A DNA stretch of 64,000 nt from Agapanthus africanus. Lineage: Eukaryota > Streptophyta > Magnoliopsida > Asparagales > Amaryllidaceae. The stretch is taken from NCBI GenBank assembly GCA_030015575.1, contig JASDDO010000026.1, positions 196,503,739 through 196,567,738 on the forward strand. Reading direction: 5' to 3'. Position numbers and translations under genes: made by a program. The notes beneath the pieces were generated by a model. The model saw only the letters and a list, made by a program, of their open reading frames with translations. It did not search any database and was not told the DNA's origin. Positions 1 through 12,221 of this stretch are shown here, one piece after another (the stretch's first letter is position 1; every line of letters begins with the position of its first letter).

Positions 1-1257
1 ACAGATTTGATTTGAACCCTATTCAATAGGTATGCAGCTTCTCAAGTGCATAACTCCCAAAAGGAAAAAGGTAACTCAGTAGTACTCATCATAGAGCACA
101 CCATATCACATAGGGTGCTATTGCTCCGCCCCGATATACCATCGTGCTATGGTGTATACGGAGGAGTAATGCTGAGAGAGAATCTCATTCTCCTTTAGAA
201 TAATCCAGGATTTCCGTGCTCAAGTATTCTCCTCCTCGATCTCATCAAAGGACATAATACTTATACCCGTATTTTGGATCTCTACTTCTAACTTATATTC
301 TGTGAGTTTCTCAAAAGGTTCGGACTTGTGTTTCAACATGAACATAGGTCTGAATCTCGAAAGATCATCAGAGAATGTAATGAAGTATAAAGAACCGGTC
401 CTGGCATGTGTAGACAGGGGACCTTACATACATCAACATGTAACATCCCAAGAGTTTACCAACTCTTTCTCTGTTACCAATAAACAGAGCTGTGGTCATC
501 TTATCTCTGTGACATGACTGGCAAGTTTCATAAGATGTAAATTCAAACTGATTTAAATATGCATCTAAAATGTAACTTCAGCTAGTCGGGTCGCATTGAT
601 ATGACCTAGTCTACAATGCCTCAAGAAGGATTTGTTCATTTCTGAACTCTTCCTCTTGTGTGTGTTCCGTATACCAAAGAACTGTAGTTTGTTTTAGAAC
701 ATCAATGCTTTTAGATAACATGCCTGAACTGATCAACTTTTGATATAGGAAATGTTCAAAACATTATCCAACAATACAAAATTTTATCATTTCTTTACTA
801 ATAAAGAGATAGACATGATTTTGTATATCAGGTTCGGTATCTAATAACATTCGTTCAGAATCAATGTATTGGTAATACAGGGTGACAGTGACCAACAGAC
901 TTGGCTGCAACACTAGCCCCGTATTCTGCCTCATGAAACTTATCACCCGTTCTCAGTTCTCTACCTTTCTGTAGCCCTATGTAACAGATTACATATCTGG
1001 GATCCTGATCTGGTATCAAATACCCAGGACGCAGAGGATACTGAGAAACAGTTCTTTGTAACGAACACACCCGAAGATGATGCATCTCATGCACTTTCTT
1101 CGTTTGGGCGGCACGGGAATTCTGGTATTCCCCAATTTCCTGCTCTGGCTTATAACAATTATAAGTTGGAGCGGGGCCAACGTTCCCCAGCTCAGTATAA
1201 CAAGCGGGTTCGGTCAATAATCCGTATTATTATCTTGATTAAAGCGTGATATGGTCG
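1..1257 (-). pseudogene. Decayed copia gag-pol remnant of A0
   Basis: The minus strand resembles the Gag zinc-knuckle to integrase part of B1 (about 20880-22000), including a protease-like stretch related to the DTGSGS motif and GAG-pre-integrase and integrase-like pieces. Most of gag is absent and the reading frame is heavily broken, with well over ten breaks. The same degraded text occurs in A1 and A3, so the decay predates the spread of these copies. No functional product is expected. Confidence 0.85.
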
Positions 1258-1430
1258 CTACCTGGAGAGAGAGAGAAGAAAACACTCAGCGTGCGCTCTT
1301 TCAAGAATAGATTGGTTATTATTTTATCTAATCAGGATGGCTCCCACTGGTTTTATCAAATCTTCCTTCAAACCCTAAAAGGAAAGACTAGCCGGGATTA
1401 ATTACATACTACAAGTTCGCCAATCTTTCA

Positions 1431-1549
1431 GCCAGGCCAGTGTCGGTACTTTGAGGGAGTTCCCCCGTGCTTTCGCACGAACCTAATTAATGTAAACCTC
1501 GTTTTCCCAGAGGCGTAACCTCGTTAACACCTTTCTAGACACCTACTTG
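1431..1549 (-). other. Shared leader module, A0 copy
   Basis: On the minus strand it reads AGGTGTCTAGAAAGGTGT, then a GAGGTT...AACCTC-type outer stem around CGTGC-GAAA-GCACG (a GNRA-type tetraloop), then CCTCCC and TACCGACACTGGCCTGGC. The same order occurs in A1, A3, B1, B2 and, in shorter form, in the gypsy elements C and E2. Confidence 0.75.
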
Positions 1550-1699
1550 ATTGGCTAATTGTAATGTGTAAAACTCTCCCAGGAGTAACTCTTACTCGGA
1601 GCGGGTATCGGGATCCAACTATCTCATAGAAGGTATGCAATCTCATTGCAAATTTCAACACTTGAAATTCCCGATAATTTTGCCCCTAGCACCCTATGA

Positions 1700-1897
1700 C
1701 CTTGACGGAGGTCAACAAACCATAGGCTACTAGTCAAGTTCAACCCGTCATTTCTTGATCGAATTAAACCCACCCGCACGACCCTTGACGGAGATCAACA
1801 AGGCCGCACGACTACCCTAATCCAATCTGCATCATATGCATAAGCAGATAAATACTAGTTAGCTACCGCACACTACGCCTTGACGGAGGTCAACAAA
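1700..1897 (-). repeat. Three-fold hairpin motif in A0 leader
   Basis: Three copies of a 20-base motif lie at 1700-1719, 1783-1802 and 1878-1897. On the minus strand each is TTTGTTGACCTCCGTCAAGG or nearly so, a 5-bp TTGAC/GTCAA stem followed by AAGG. The A0 variant differs from those in A1, A3 and B but is nearly the same in all three A0 copies. Confidence 0.75.
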
Positions 1898-4146
1898 CGT
1901 AGCATGAATACTAAATAGGACTTATCTGAAATGACGGAGGGCTACGACAGGTTTTTCTGAAAACCTATTGCGTAATGAACTTGATATCGTTGTAGGATCG
2001 AATGAATTTTGAAATGGAGTGTTTTTGAGGCTTTTCTAGTTTTGCTAAAGGAGTCACTCCCGGTGAAGGGATCGTCGGTCCTTTCCTCGTCGAATAAGGT
2101 GCGGGATATATCATATATATCACTGTGCAAAGCAAAAACTCTTAAAAGCAATCAAAAGACAAATCGAGTGTGTAGCATCTGCCAGTTATTGCTAAAGGAG
2201 TCACTCCCGGTGAAGGGATCTCGGTCCTTTCCTCATCGAATAAGGTGCAGGATATATCACATATACTGCTGTGCAAAGCAAGAACTGTAGCTACCTGTTT
2301 TACTTTGAAATTCGATTCTGCAACATCTTAGGTTTCTTTTATTTCATTAATCACATTAATGAAGTCCCATCATTTAAACACCTAAACATCACAGATAAAT
2401 ACGACGTACACTTATGCCATCCGCATTCGCCTCGATGTCCCCTCGTGCACCGTTAGGTTAGGTAACTAACGGCAGAGCAGGACAGGGCTAGCGCGGGTGT
2501 AAATCATAAGTAACATCTATATAATATATCATATATACTATATACAGTATCTATCACAGAACATCACATGATCACATCACAGATATCGCAGCAGAAGAAT
2601 CATATGAAATATTGGATATACTGGGATGTCCATGTTTTTAATACGAGCCAGTATAAAACACGGATTCCACGGTCGCGATGAATAGCCAAACCCACACCCC
2701 TAGACCCCTACGAGAGCGGCAAGCAACCCTACCAATTCTAGAGTTAGGAGACCCGGACTCGACTCCTCGAGTTGGTCTCCCACTGGACTCCAGAACCCGG
2801 TTACTTGTGCTCCCCTCCTTGGATCTATCCTAGTGCGGAAAAGTAAATAATATACAAAAGGTGACATCTTCCGCAACCTGGAAGTGCCCCAATAAAAGAA
2901 TATTACATACAAGTTTTTACATGAATGAAAATGAAAAACACTCATCTCACATAAAAACCCCCGGCTATTCAAACACGACGATCCAATATAACATATCCAG
3001 CAACACATAACATCACATGTCATCAACGTAAGTAAATATGCGCATTCCAATTGTCGTTGACATATAGCAACGAAACCGGCGATATCACATATTACACTTA
3101 CGGTCACAGAAAAGAAAGTATAAAACTACAACAGTTGGAATCCGCAATCTCTTTAGACATCACATGCCTAATCAAATGAATTCTTTAGACATCGCATGCC
3201 TAACAATTATAAACCCCGCATTTCAGTCTCATTATCGAAAACACTTTTCAATACCAAGTCGGGCAATTCAACAAGATTCCCGACATCCTGATCGAATGCT
3301 CGTCGCAAACTTTAGTAGGCGGCCGCACCCCCAACGCCGTCGACAAAGTGCACCAAGGCGGAACACCGCTGCCGTGAGCACCCGAACAGATGCTTTCGGC
3401 GACGGGGTTCTCCTACAGTCACTTGGTCGAGGCTATGGAGTGAGGCTGTCTATTAAGTTTACCCGGCGAGTATCCGCGTACGCTACGTGATTGCGACGGA
3501 CTTTTGATCACATCAAAATTCCGTGGCAACCGATCAAGTGAGACTAAACTGCTATGTTTATAATATTCATTCAGTTATCGCATAACTACTTGTGAATTCC
3601 AATTGTTGTATCACATTCCGGATAAGATAGAAAATGTTAAACTTTCCGATCGAAAAGTCGAACACCCAAGTTTTCCCGATATAGATCAACACATGAAATA
3701 AGTCTAACAACATTCAGTCCGTGCCTCAGTACCAACGGTCCAGCCGTAGAAGGGTCAAGCCAACGCCTCACATGTGGCACGCCGTACTGCCCCAAACCCG
3801 AAGGATCAAAGGGCAGTTCAAGACGGTCACATAATCGAGTTAAGGTTTGTTGTTTTCTAGAGGGTCCATCGCGTTACTTGCACTACTTAGAACGTCTTTA
3901 AACCACGGAAAAATCCAACACTTGGAAATTTCCCGACAGGGGAAAAGTTGGGTATTTATATCCGGTCGAACTTTTTAACAGTTTCTAAAATATCCGGAAA
4001 AACATAAACGAAGTTAAATTATCCGATCAAATTAACGAATCCCCAATAAAACCCTAGAAAACTCAACACTTGAGTGGAATTAAAAAATTAACAATAAAGG
4101 ACCTAAGAATAATTACATGAAATTTCAGGGACTAAGCCACAATTTT

Positions 4147-4195
4147 GGCCGCGGAACCGCCGCAAAACCCCAGGTTTCGCCGCGGTTCCGCGGTC
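4147..4195. repeat. Paired GC-rich near-palindromes, A0 leader
   Basis: GGCCGCGGAACCGCCGC at 4147-4163 and GCCGCGGTTCCGCGGTC at 4179-4195 are inverted with respect to each other, in an AT-rich setting. They lie about 190 bases inside the primer site, the same place as in A1, B1 and B2. Confidence 0.85.
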
Positions 4196-4380
4196 AAATT
4201 GTTGAATTAGACGTCCAAACTTCACCGTAATTCTTAGTTTTTCCTGCATAATTTTCTGAGAATTTTTAATTTGGAAAAAGCCACAGTTTGTAAAAATGTA
4301 CAGAGAAGGGTATAATCGGGGGATTCCGGCTTCGATCGGACTTCTAACTTCGTATACACTTCGCCTAAAGCTCTAGCTAG

Positions 4381-4392
4381 GCTCTGATACCA
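4381..4392 (-). promoter_or_regulatory. Primer binding site, tRNA-Met (A0)
   Basis: The minus strand reads TGGTATCAGAGC, the usual initiator tRNA-Met primer site of plant copia elements. It lies one base inside the LTR end at 4394. Confidence 0.95.
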
Positions 4393-4393
4393 C

Positions 4394-6613
4394 TGTAGGG
4401 TTCCTAGGCACCCCAAGGAGGTCTCACAAGGCATCAACCATGCCAATTTCAAATATTAGAGGTGCCGAGAAACCCGACTACGGATCGTTGGCTAGAAGTT
4501 TAGGCGACAAAGCAACTAGTTAACTACTTTAACTAAGAGTACGGAAATACAACCTTTGTAGATCCGGTCCTCTACCTCCACGGCTCCGTAATGAAGTCCT
4601 CTCCGCTGTCCAAATCAAAATCCGGGCTCTAGCGTCGGCTTCATCGGAGAAATGGGCGGGCAAGGTCGTCGGCTTCGTGCCGAAGATGATCTACGTCGAG
4701 GCATCACAAGATCAAACTCCCACTTCACCAAGTCATGAAACTTGTGAAGAAAACACACTCTACTACTTGGCAAGAGGTAGAGGATGAAGAAATAGGAAGT
4801 GGGTTCACTTTAGAATTGGATTTCTCACTCATTTCATCAATCCACCATTGATGAAGTCTAGGTTTTCTTCTCGAAGAAGAAGAAGAAGAAGAAGAAGCAA
4901 AGAATATGATAAGTTATTTAAAAATAGAAAGGAAAATGAATTCTTATCATAATTGTAACCATGGTAAAGTGTAGAGAGCAAACTATAGTTAAATGAATGG
5001 TTAGGGTTAATGAGATGAAGACAAAAGGGTTTCTTTGGTCAAAGCTTCATGAAGCTTCAACAAGCTTCATGAAAGAAACCCTTTTGTTTTTCTTTTCTCT
5101 TTTCATTTCTTTTAATCCAAATTAAAAGATAAATGAAAGAATAAATGAAAACCCTAACCATTAACTAACCATGGTTTAATCTTTACACTTGACCAAGTTA
5201 ACATGTATCATCAAACATGATACAATCAAGTGCACAAAATATATCACATATACAATGTGCACATCCAAGTGAGAAAATCCATTTAAAGTGAACCAATACT
5301 AGTTAATGCAAAGTAATATATCAAATATATAATTATGCATTAAATCATTAAATCAACACTTGATTTAATGATCCGGTCATATCGCATATAACCGACTAAT
5401 ATTAACAGTAACAACTTATCGAATCAACACTTGATCCGATAACCCGGCTATATCGCATATAACCGATCAATGTCACAGATCGCGATAATCGAATACAGTA
5501 TCACATACTGGTATCATTCTCGGTCCCGTACATATCTCATATGCGCTCCTATTTCGTTTCGCTTGAGCCAGGAAACCTCTGTGTAGGACTCTAAAGACTC
5601 GTCAATACGCCGGCAGCAGATGATGATCATATCAATCATCCACAAGCCGCAAGCGGTCTGCTAAACGTAACGGCCACCCGGGTATTGAGCGATCAGAAGA
5701 TCGACGAGCAAGCCCGCTCACACTACTGTGAATCCAACCAGTAAACTTACCGTACAGTCCGGTCTGATCGTCCGATATGTCGCATATCTCGCCTAGGGGT
5801 GGTAAACGTCAGACCCCGGTAGCTCAATAAGTCGTGTCGATATGAGGTCTATAACAATTCGAGAAACTGCTGGTAACACTTACCAGTAAATCTCAGCAAC
5901 CCTGACCAGGGATTTCCGGTTATAGCCAATCGAACACAGCGCAACATCAACTCCCTATACCGGGAGAGACGAATCCCCTCCTATCGCTCATTGCCTCCAT
6001 GTGATTCGGGACTGTACCCAAAAACCACCGTTTTGCACGCCCTCTTGGACATGGTAAGGTGGAAATCAAGCACAGTGGGAACCACACAAGACTCTATGAC
6101 GATCTCGGGTCAACAGACTACTCTGTACCAGTGTCACCAGAGAACTGCCATCTGACGAAAGGTATAATACCATCTGGGAGTTCTCGGCGAGTCCGTCCAG
6201 TGTACCCAGTCTCCACTGAGCACCCGCATATCATCTCTGATGTCAAACACCAATGGATATGGGATCATCCATCGCCCATCTGTATGGGTCGAGAAGGTAT
6301 ACGCTAGTCTACTCTGGTATATCGATGCCCCGTCTCGATACACCCACGACTAGGGACTTTGAAGGATGTACTTATGGACTACCATGTCCCCACTAGTATG
6401 ATCCGCATCATAGTCCAGGTAGTCAAGAACACATCCTAGGGGCTTTACCAACGTGTAACAGAGAGACACCCAGTATACACGTTAAGGTAAAGTTCAACCA
6501 GATAGCATACCATCATGTCGAGCAAGAAAGTCCTCCCTATATATGTCCCAGCATCCACTACAATACACATCCTATGTATAGTAATGGCCTCTAGGGAATA
6601 CATATAACTAACA
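4394..6613 (-). repeat. 5' LTR of A0
   Basis: 2220 bp, with minus-strand ends TGTTAG...CCTACA. It is closely related to the A1 LTRs and somewhat closer to A3 (55883 on). It contains a GAA microsatellite (about 4873-4899) and a fold-back region (about 4940-5190) whose inner arms CAAAAGGGTTTCTTT (5022-5036 and its complement 5072-5086) match perfectly. No gene is seen in it. Confidence 0.93.
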
Positions 6614-7485
6614 CAGTGTCCGGACAGTTAACACTAGCGGGCTTTGGTTTAAGCCAGATCCTAGTGTACGTTTTGGGATTGGTTTTATCCAGTATGTATT
6701 CGTGTTCCTCGGAACGCGAATGCGGGTGTGTATGCACAGTTGACGGAGAGACAGAGGCAGAGGATTCTCATTAGGGTTGTTGACCGTTGACTGTTGACTA
6801 TTGACTTTTTGCTCAACCCTAATGAGAATATGATATGTAATTAAGAATAATATTAATTAAGTATTGTGGTGACATGGTTGTTGAGGGGTTGACTTTGTTG
6901 ACTTGTTGACTTTGTTGACCGGTTGACTAGGTTGGACTAGTTGACCATCATGATGACAATGGCTATCATTTCATGGAAAAAACTTTTTACTTGCTTGTTC
7001 TCTTGTGCAATATGAGTGCATGAAATGATATAGCCATTTTGACTTAAACCATTTACACAATACTTGATTATTTTTTTTGTGATGATGTTTTTGGATTATG
7101 AGAGCCAAGTGAGAAAAGTTTTGCTCATTCTATCATTTTCATTCTCTCTCTTGTGTTCTTGAGCTCTCATCTCCTTCCTCTTGCTCTCCCTCTCTTTAGT
7201 CTATGGTTCACTTGTCTCATGTGTTGAGAACCAAGAACCATAGAGAAAATCCCAACACACTCTCCTCTACTCACTCTAGTTCACAAGGTTTAGCAAACCG
7301 AGTGAACTAGTTTCTTCAAAGTTCGAAGAAGAAGCCAAAGGTAGAAGCTTTCAGGTGGATCGATCTTCGGTGCAAGGAAACGACGGGGTGAAGCCGATCC
7401 GGACAACCATCGAGGCTTGAAGACGAAGGAGTTCAAGAAAGAAAGGTATAACCCCCTAACCGAGTAGTTAACAACTCCTAGTTAG
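6614..7485 (+). repeat. Part of B1 5' LTR, between A0 and A1
   Basis: This matches 25231-26102 of B1's 3' LTR. It begins with CAGTG, the target repeat of A0, and ends with GTTAG (7481-7485), the target repeat of A1. It holds the W-box cluster and several hairpins, including perfect 16-bp arms at 6764-6779 and 6814-6829 and near-perfect arms around 6960-6976 and 7020-7038. Confidence 0.93.
6780..6946 (+). promoter_or_regulatory. W-box (TTGACC/T) cluster in B1 5' LTR
   Basis: Ten TTGACC or TTGACT hexamers lie in 167 bases. TTGAC[C/T] is the core site of WRKY transcription factors. The cluster recurs in the other family B LTRs (25397-25563, 43334-43485, 51530-51688). A stress- or elicitor-responsive LTR promoter is an inference. 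Confidence 0.7.
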
Positions 7486-9700
7486 TGTTAGTTATATGTA
7501 TGCCCTAGAGGCCATTACTGTACATTGGATGCATATTGTAGTGGATGCTGGGACATATATAGGAAGGACTTTCTTGCTCGACATGATAGTACGCTATCTG
7601 GTTGCTCTTTATCTTAACGTGTATACTTTTCGTCTCTCTGCTACATGTTGATAAAGCCCTTAGGATGTGTACTCAACTTCCAGGACTATGATGTAGATCA
7701 TAGTAGTGGGGCCTGAGTAGTCCATGAGTACATCCTTGAAATGTTCCTAGTCGAGGGAATATCGAGACGGGGCATCGATATTCCAGAGTAGACTAGCGCA
7801 TATCTTCTCGACCCATGCGATGGGCGATGGATGATCCTATATCCATTGGTGTTTGACATCGGAGATGGTATGCGGGTGCTCAGTGGAGACTGGGTACACT
7901 GAACGGACTCGCCGAGAACTCCCAGATGGTATTATACCTCACGTCAGATGGCAGTTCTCTGGTGACACTGGTACAGCTTAGTCTGTTGACCCGAGATCGT
8001 CATAGAGTCTTGTGTGTCTCCCACTGTGCTTTGATTTCCACCCTACCACGGCTCTACTGAGTTGTGCAAACAGGTGGTTTTTGGGTACAGTCCCGATTCA
8101 CATGGAGGCAATGAGCGATAGGAGGGGATTCGTCTCTCCCGGTATTGGGGGTTGATGTTGTGCTATGCTCGACTGGCCATAACAGGAAATCCCTGGCCAG
8201 GGTTGCAGTGATATACTGGTAAGAGTTATCAGTAGTTTCACGAATGTTATGGACCTCAAGTCGGCATGACTTATCGAGCTATTGGGGTCTGACGTTTACC
8301 ACCCCTAGGCGAGATATGCAACATATCAGACGAACAGACCGGACCGTACGGTAAGTGTTACTGGATGGATTCACAGGAGTGTGAGCGGGCTTGCTCGTCG
8401 ATCTTCTGATCGCTCAATACCCGGGTGGCCGTTACGTTTAGCAGACCGCTTGCGGCTTGTGGGTGCTTGATATGATCATCATCCGCTACCGGCGTATTGA
8501 CGAGTCTTTAGAGTCCTACACAGAGGTTTCCTGGCTCGAGCGAAACGAAATAGGAGCGCATATGAGATATGTGCGGGACCGAGAATAATGCATGTATGTG
8601 ATACTGCATTCTATTCTCGCGATGAATGTATCGATTGGTTATATGCGATATAACCTAGTTATCGAATCAAGGATTGATTCGATAAGCCGATACATTGGAT
8701 ACTAGTCGGTTATATACGATATGACCGGATCGTTAAATCAAGTGTTGATTTAATGATTTAATGATTTAATGTATAATTATATATTTGATATATTACTTTG
8801 CATTAACTAGTATTGGTTCACTTTAAATGGATTTACTCACTTGTTTTGTGCACATTGCATATGTGATATATTTTGTGCACATGATTGTATCATGTTTGAT
8901 GATACATGCAAGCTAGGGTTAGTGTAAAGAATTAGACCATGGTTAAGATTATGATTAGGGTTTTCTTTTTTCTTATTTATTTATTTATTTATTTTGGAAA
9001 AAGATGAGATAAGAATGGTTGCTTTTTTTGTTTGCTAGTTGAACATTCTTGAAGCTTTGAATTAGTCCACCATCCTTGTCTTATACTTAACCCTAACCAT
9101 TCTAATTAACCATGGTCCATTCTCTACAACTAACCAAGGGTTAGTAAATGATAAGTATTGATTTATTTATCATTTACATAATACTTATCATATTTTATTA
9201 TTCATCTTCTTCTTCTTCCTCCATGAGAAGAAAGCTTGCTACATCAATGGTGATTGATGAAAAAGTGTGTGAAATCCAAATCTAAAGTCTACCCACTTCC
9301 TATTTCTTCATCCTCTACCTCTTGCCAAGTAGTATAGGGTGTTTCCTTCACAAGTTTTCTTGACTTGGTGAAGTTGGAGCTTGATCTAGCGATGCCTCGA
9401 CGTAGATCATCTTCGGCATCGTCGTCGATGACCTAGCCCGTTTTTCTCCGATGAAGCCGACGCTAGAGCCCAAGATATGATTTGGACAGCGAGGGGACTT
9501 CATCACGGAGCTTAGGAGGTGGTGGAACGGATCTACAAAGGTTGTAGCCCCTTTCCTTTAGATACATTTCCATTTACTTGCTTGTTTCGCCTAGATATCT
9601 AGTAAACGATCCGTATTAGGGTTTGTAGGCACCCGTAAAATTTGATTTGTGCATGTTTGATCACTTGTGAGACTCTATTAGGGTGCCTAGGAACCCTACT
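7486..9700 (+). repeat. 5' LTR of A1
   Basis: 2215 bp, same length as the 3' copy. It contains a TTTA microsatellite (about 8972-8996), short tandem TGATTTAA units (about 8745-8771) and the fold-back region (about 8935-9125) also seen in A0 and A3. No gene is seen. Confidence 0.96.
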
Positions 9701-9701
9701 G

Positions 9702-9713
9702 TGGTATCAGAGC
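9702..9713 (+). promoter_or_regulatory. Primer binding site, tRNA-Met (A1)
   Basis: TGGTATCAGAGC lies one base after the LTR end and is complementary to the 3' end of initiator tRNA-Met. Confidence 0.95.
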
Positions 9714-9899
9714 CTAGCTAGAGCCTTAGGCGAAGTCTAGACGATGTTTGAATCCCGATCGAACCCGAAACCCCATTTTTCCCATGCTCTCTGTACTTTT
9801 TTAAAAACAGTGCATTTTTCCATATTAAAAATATCCAGAAAATCAAGCAGGGTTTTTTATGAAATACTGTGATAAACGGAGACCTAACTCCGTCATAAC

Positions 9900-9946
9900 G
9901 CCGCGGAACCGCGGCCTAAGCCCACGTGGCGCGGCGGTTCCGCGGC
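9900..9946. repeat. Paired GC-rich near-palindromes, A1 leader
   Basis: GCCGCGGAACCGCGGCC at 9900-9916 and GCGGCGGTTCCGCGGC at 9931-9946 form an inverted pair 198 bases inside the primer site. Confidence 0.85.
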
Positions 9947-11876
9947 AACACTGTTGACTCTTTGACTCCTATTTTCACAGTAATTCCTATTTAACTGTGC
10001 TGAGTTCTCTGGGTATTTTTTAAATTTTATTCAAGAGTTGAATTTTCTGGGTTGTTTTGGGGATTCGAATGTTCGATCGGATTATCAAATTTTGTCTATG
10101 TGGCTTTCCGGATAAATTTTAGAATATGTTAAAAAGTTCGACCGGATATAAATACCCACTTTTTCCCCTGCCGGGAAATTTCCAATTGTTGGATTTTTCC
10201 GTAGTTTAACGACGTTCTAAGTAGTGCAAGTAACGCGATGGACCCTCTAAAAGACAACAAACCTTAACTCGATTATGTGACCATCTTGAACTGCCCTTTG
10301 AACCTTCGGGTTTGGGGCAGTACGGCGTGCCACATGTGAGGCGTTGGCTTGACCCTTCTACGGCTGGACCGTTGCTACTGAGGCACGAACTGAATGCTGT
10401 TAGACTTATTTCATGTGTTGAGCTGTATCGGGAAAACTTGGGTGTTCGATTGTTCGATCGGAAAGTTTAACATTTTCTATTTATCCGGAATGTGATACAA
10501 TAATTGGAATTCACAAATAGTTATGAGATAACTGAATGAATGTTATAAACATAGCACTTTAGTCTCACTTGATCGGTTGCCACGGAATTTTGATGTGATC
10601 AAAAGTCCGTCGTAATCACGTAGTGTACGCAGATACTCGCCGGGTAAACTTAATAGATAGCCTCACCCCATAGCCCCGACCAAGTGACTGTAGGAGAACC
10701 CCGTCGCCGAAAGCATCCGTCCGGGTGCTCGCGGCAGCGGTGTTCCGCCTTGGTGCACTTCGTCGACGGCGTCGGGGGTGCGGCCGCCTACTAAAGTTTG
10801 CGACGAGCATTCGATCAGAATGTCGGGAATCCTGTTGAATTGCCCGACTTGATATTGAAAAGTGTTTTCGACTTTGAGACTAAAATGCGGGGTTTATAAT
10901 TGTTAGGCATGCGATGTCTAAGTATTTCATTTGGTCAGGCATGCGATGTCTAAGGAGGTTGCGGATTCCAACTGTTGTAGTTTTTCACTTTCTTTTCTGT
11001 GACCGTAAGTGTAATATGTGATGTCGCCGGTTTCGTTGCTATATGTCAACGACAATTGGGATGCGCATATTTACTTACGTTGATGACATGTGATGTTATG
11101 TGTTGCTGGATATGTTATATTGGATCGTCGTGTTTGAATAGCCGGGGGTTTTTATGTGAGATGAGTGTTTTTCATTTTCATTCATGTAAAAACTTGTATG
11201 TAATATTCTTTTATTGGGGCACTTCCAGGTTGCGGAAGTAGTCACCGTTTGTATATTATTTACTTTTCTGCACTAGGATAGACCCAAGGAGGAGGGCACA
11301 AGTAACCGGGTTCTGGAGTCCAGTGGGAGACCAACTCGAGGAGTCGAGCCCGGGTCTCCTAACTCTAGAATTGGTAGGGTTACTTGCCGCTCTCGTAGGG
11401 GTCTTGGGGTGTGGGTTTGGCTATTCATCACGACCGTGGAATCCGTGTTTTATACTGGCTCGTATTGAAAACACGGACGTCCTAGTATATCCAATATTTC
11501 ATATGATTTTTTTTTCTGCTGCGTTATCTGTGATGTGATCATGCGATGTTCTGTGCTCTGTGACAGATATTATAGTATATATGATATATTATATAGACGT
11601 TACTTATGTTTTACACCCGCGCTAGCCCTGCCTCGCTCTGGCGTTAGTTGCCTAACCTAACGGTGCAGACGGGACATCGAGGCGAATGCGGATGGCATAA
11701 GCGTACGTTATATTTATCTGTGATGGTTAGGTGGACTTAAATGATGGGATATTCATTAATGAGATTAATGAAAGAAAATAAACCTAATTGATGTTGTGGA
11801 ATCGAATTTCAAAATAAAACAGGTAGCTACAGTTCTTGCTTTGCATCGCGGTGTTCATTATAGAACATCTTGCACC

Positions 11877-12080
11877 TTATTCGATGAGGAAAGGACCGAG
11901 ATCCCTTCACCGGGAGTGACTCCTTTAGCAATAACTGGCAGATGCTACAACCCTCGGTTTTTCTTTGTTCTCTTCTATAGTTTCCGCTTTGCACAGTGAT
12001 ATATAAGATATATCCCGCACCTCATTCGACGAGGAAAGGGCCGACGATCCCTTCACCGGGAGTGACCCCTTTAGCAAAAC
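11877..12080 (+). repeat. Duplicated ~60-bp block in A1 leader
   Basis: Two related copies about 143 bases apart share ATCCCTTCACCGGGAGTGAC and flanking text ending in TTTAGCAA. Each holds TCCC-TTCACC-GGGA and GGAGT-G-ACTCC potential stems. A0 has both copies; A3 retains one complete copy and the edge of the other. Family B does not show the block. Confidence 0.75.
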
Positions 12081-12221
12081 TAGAAAAGCCTCGAAAACAT
12101 TCCATTTAAAAACCATTTGATTCCGCAACGAGATCAAGTTCAAAGCGTTAAAGGTTTTCACAAAAACCATTCGCAACCCTCCGTCATTTTAGGAAGTAGA
12201 GTACTTAGTATTCGTGCTATG

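Larger units (their letters stand above)
1258..4380 (-). other. Non-coding leader of A0
   Basis: About 3.1 kb lies between primer site and gag-pol remnant with no credible gene. It holds the paired GC near-palindromes (4147-4195), a duplicated ~60-bp block (about 2041-2100 and 2190-2250), a hairpin motif repeated three times (1700-1719, 1783-1802, 1878-1897) and the shared leader module (1431-1549). A pyrimidine tract ending in TAG at the remnant's start resembles a 3' splice site. Open frames here are short and look fortuitous. Confidence 0.75.
1..6613 (-). mobile_element. Ty1/copia element, family A, copy A0 (partial, 5' part)
   Basis: Reading the minus strand from 6613 leftwards gives a 2.2-kb LTR, a tRNA-Met primer site, a long non-coding leader and decayed gag-pol; the 3' part lies beyond base 1. 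It matches A1 (7486-17882) throughout in reverse orientation. It entered the 5' LTR of B1: the five bases right of it (CAGTG, 6614-6618) occur at the equivalent point of B1's 3' LTR (25231-25235), where that LTR is uninterrupted. The matching left-hand target repeat is outside the window. The element is broken many times in its coding part. Confidence 0.93.

Noticed and set aside
302-1217. Short open frames on both strands as host genes
   Set aside because: They overlap the decayed gag-pol of A0 and correspond to pieces also present in A1 and A3.
10616-10810. Arginine-rich open frame on the minus strand of A1, mirrored at 3164-3490 in A0
   Set aside because: It lies in the leader, opposite to transcription, and its similarity follows from element homology.
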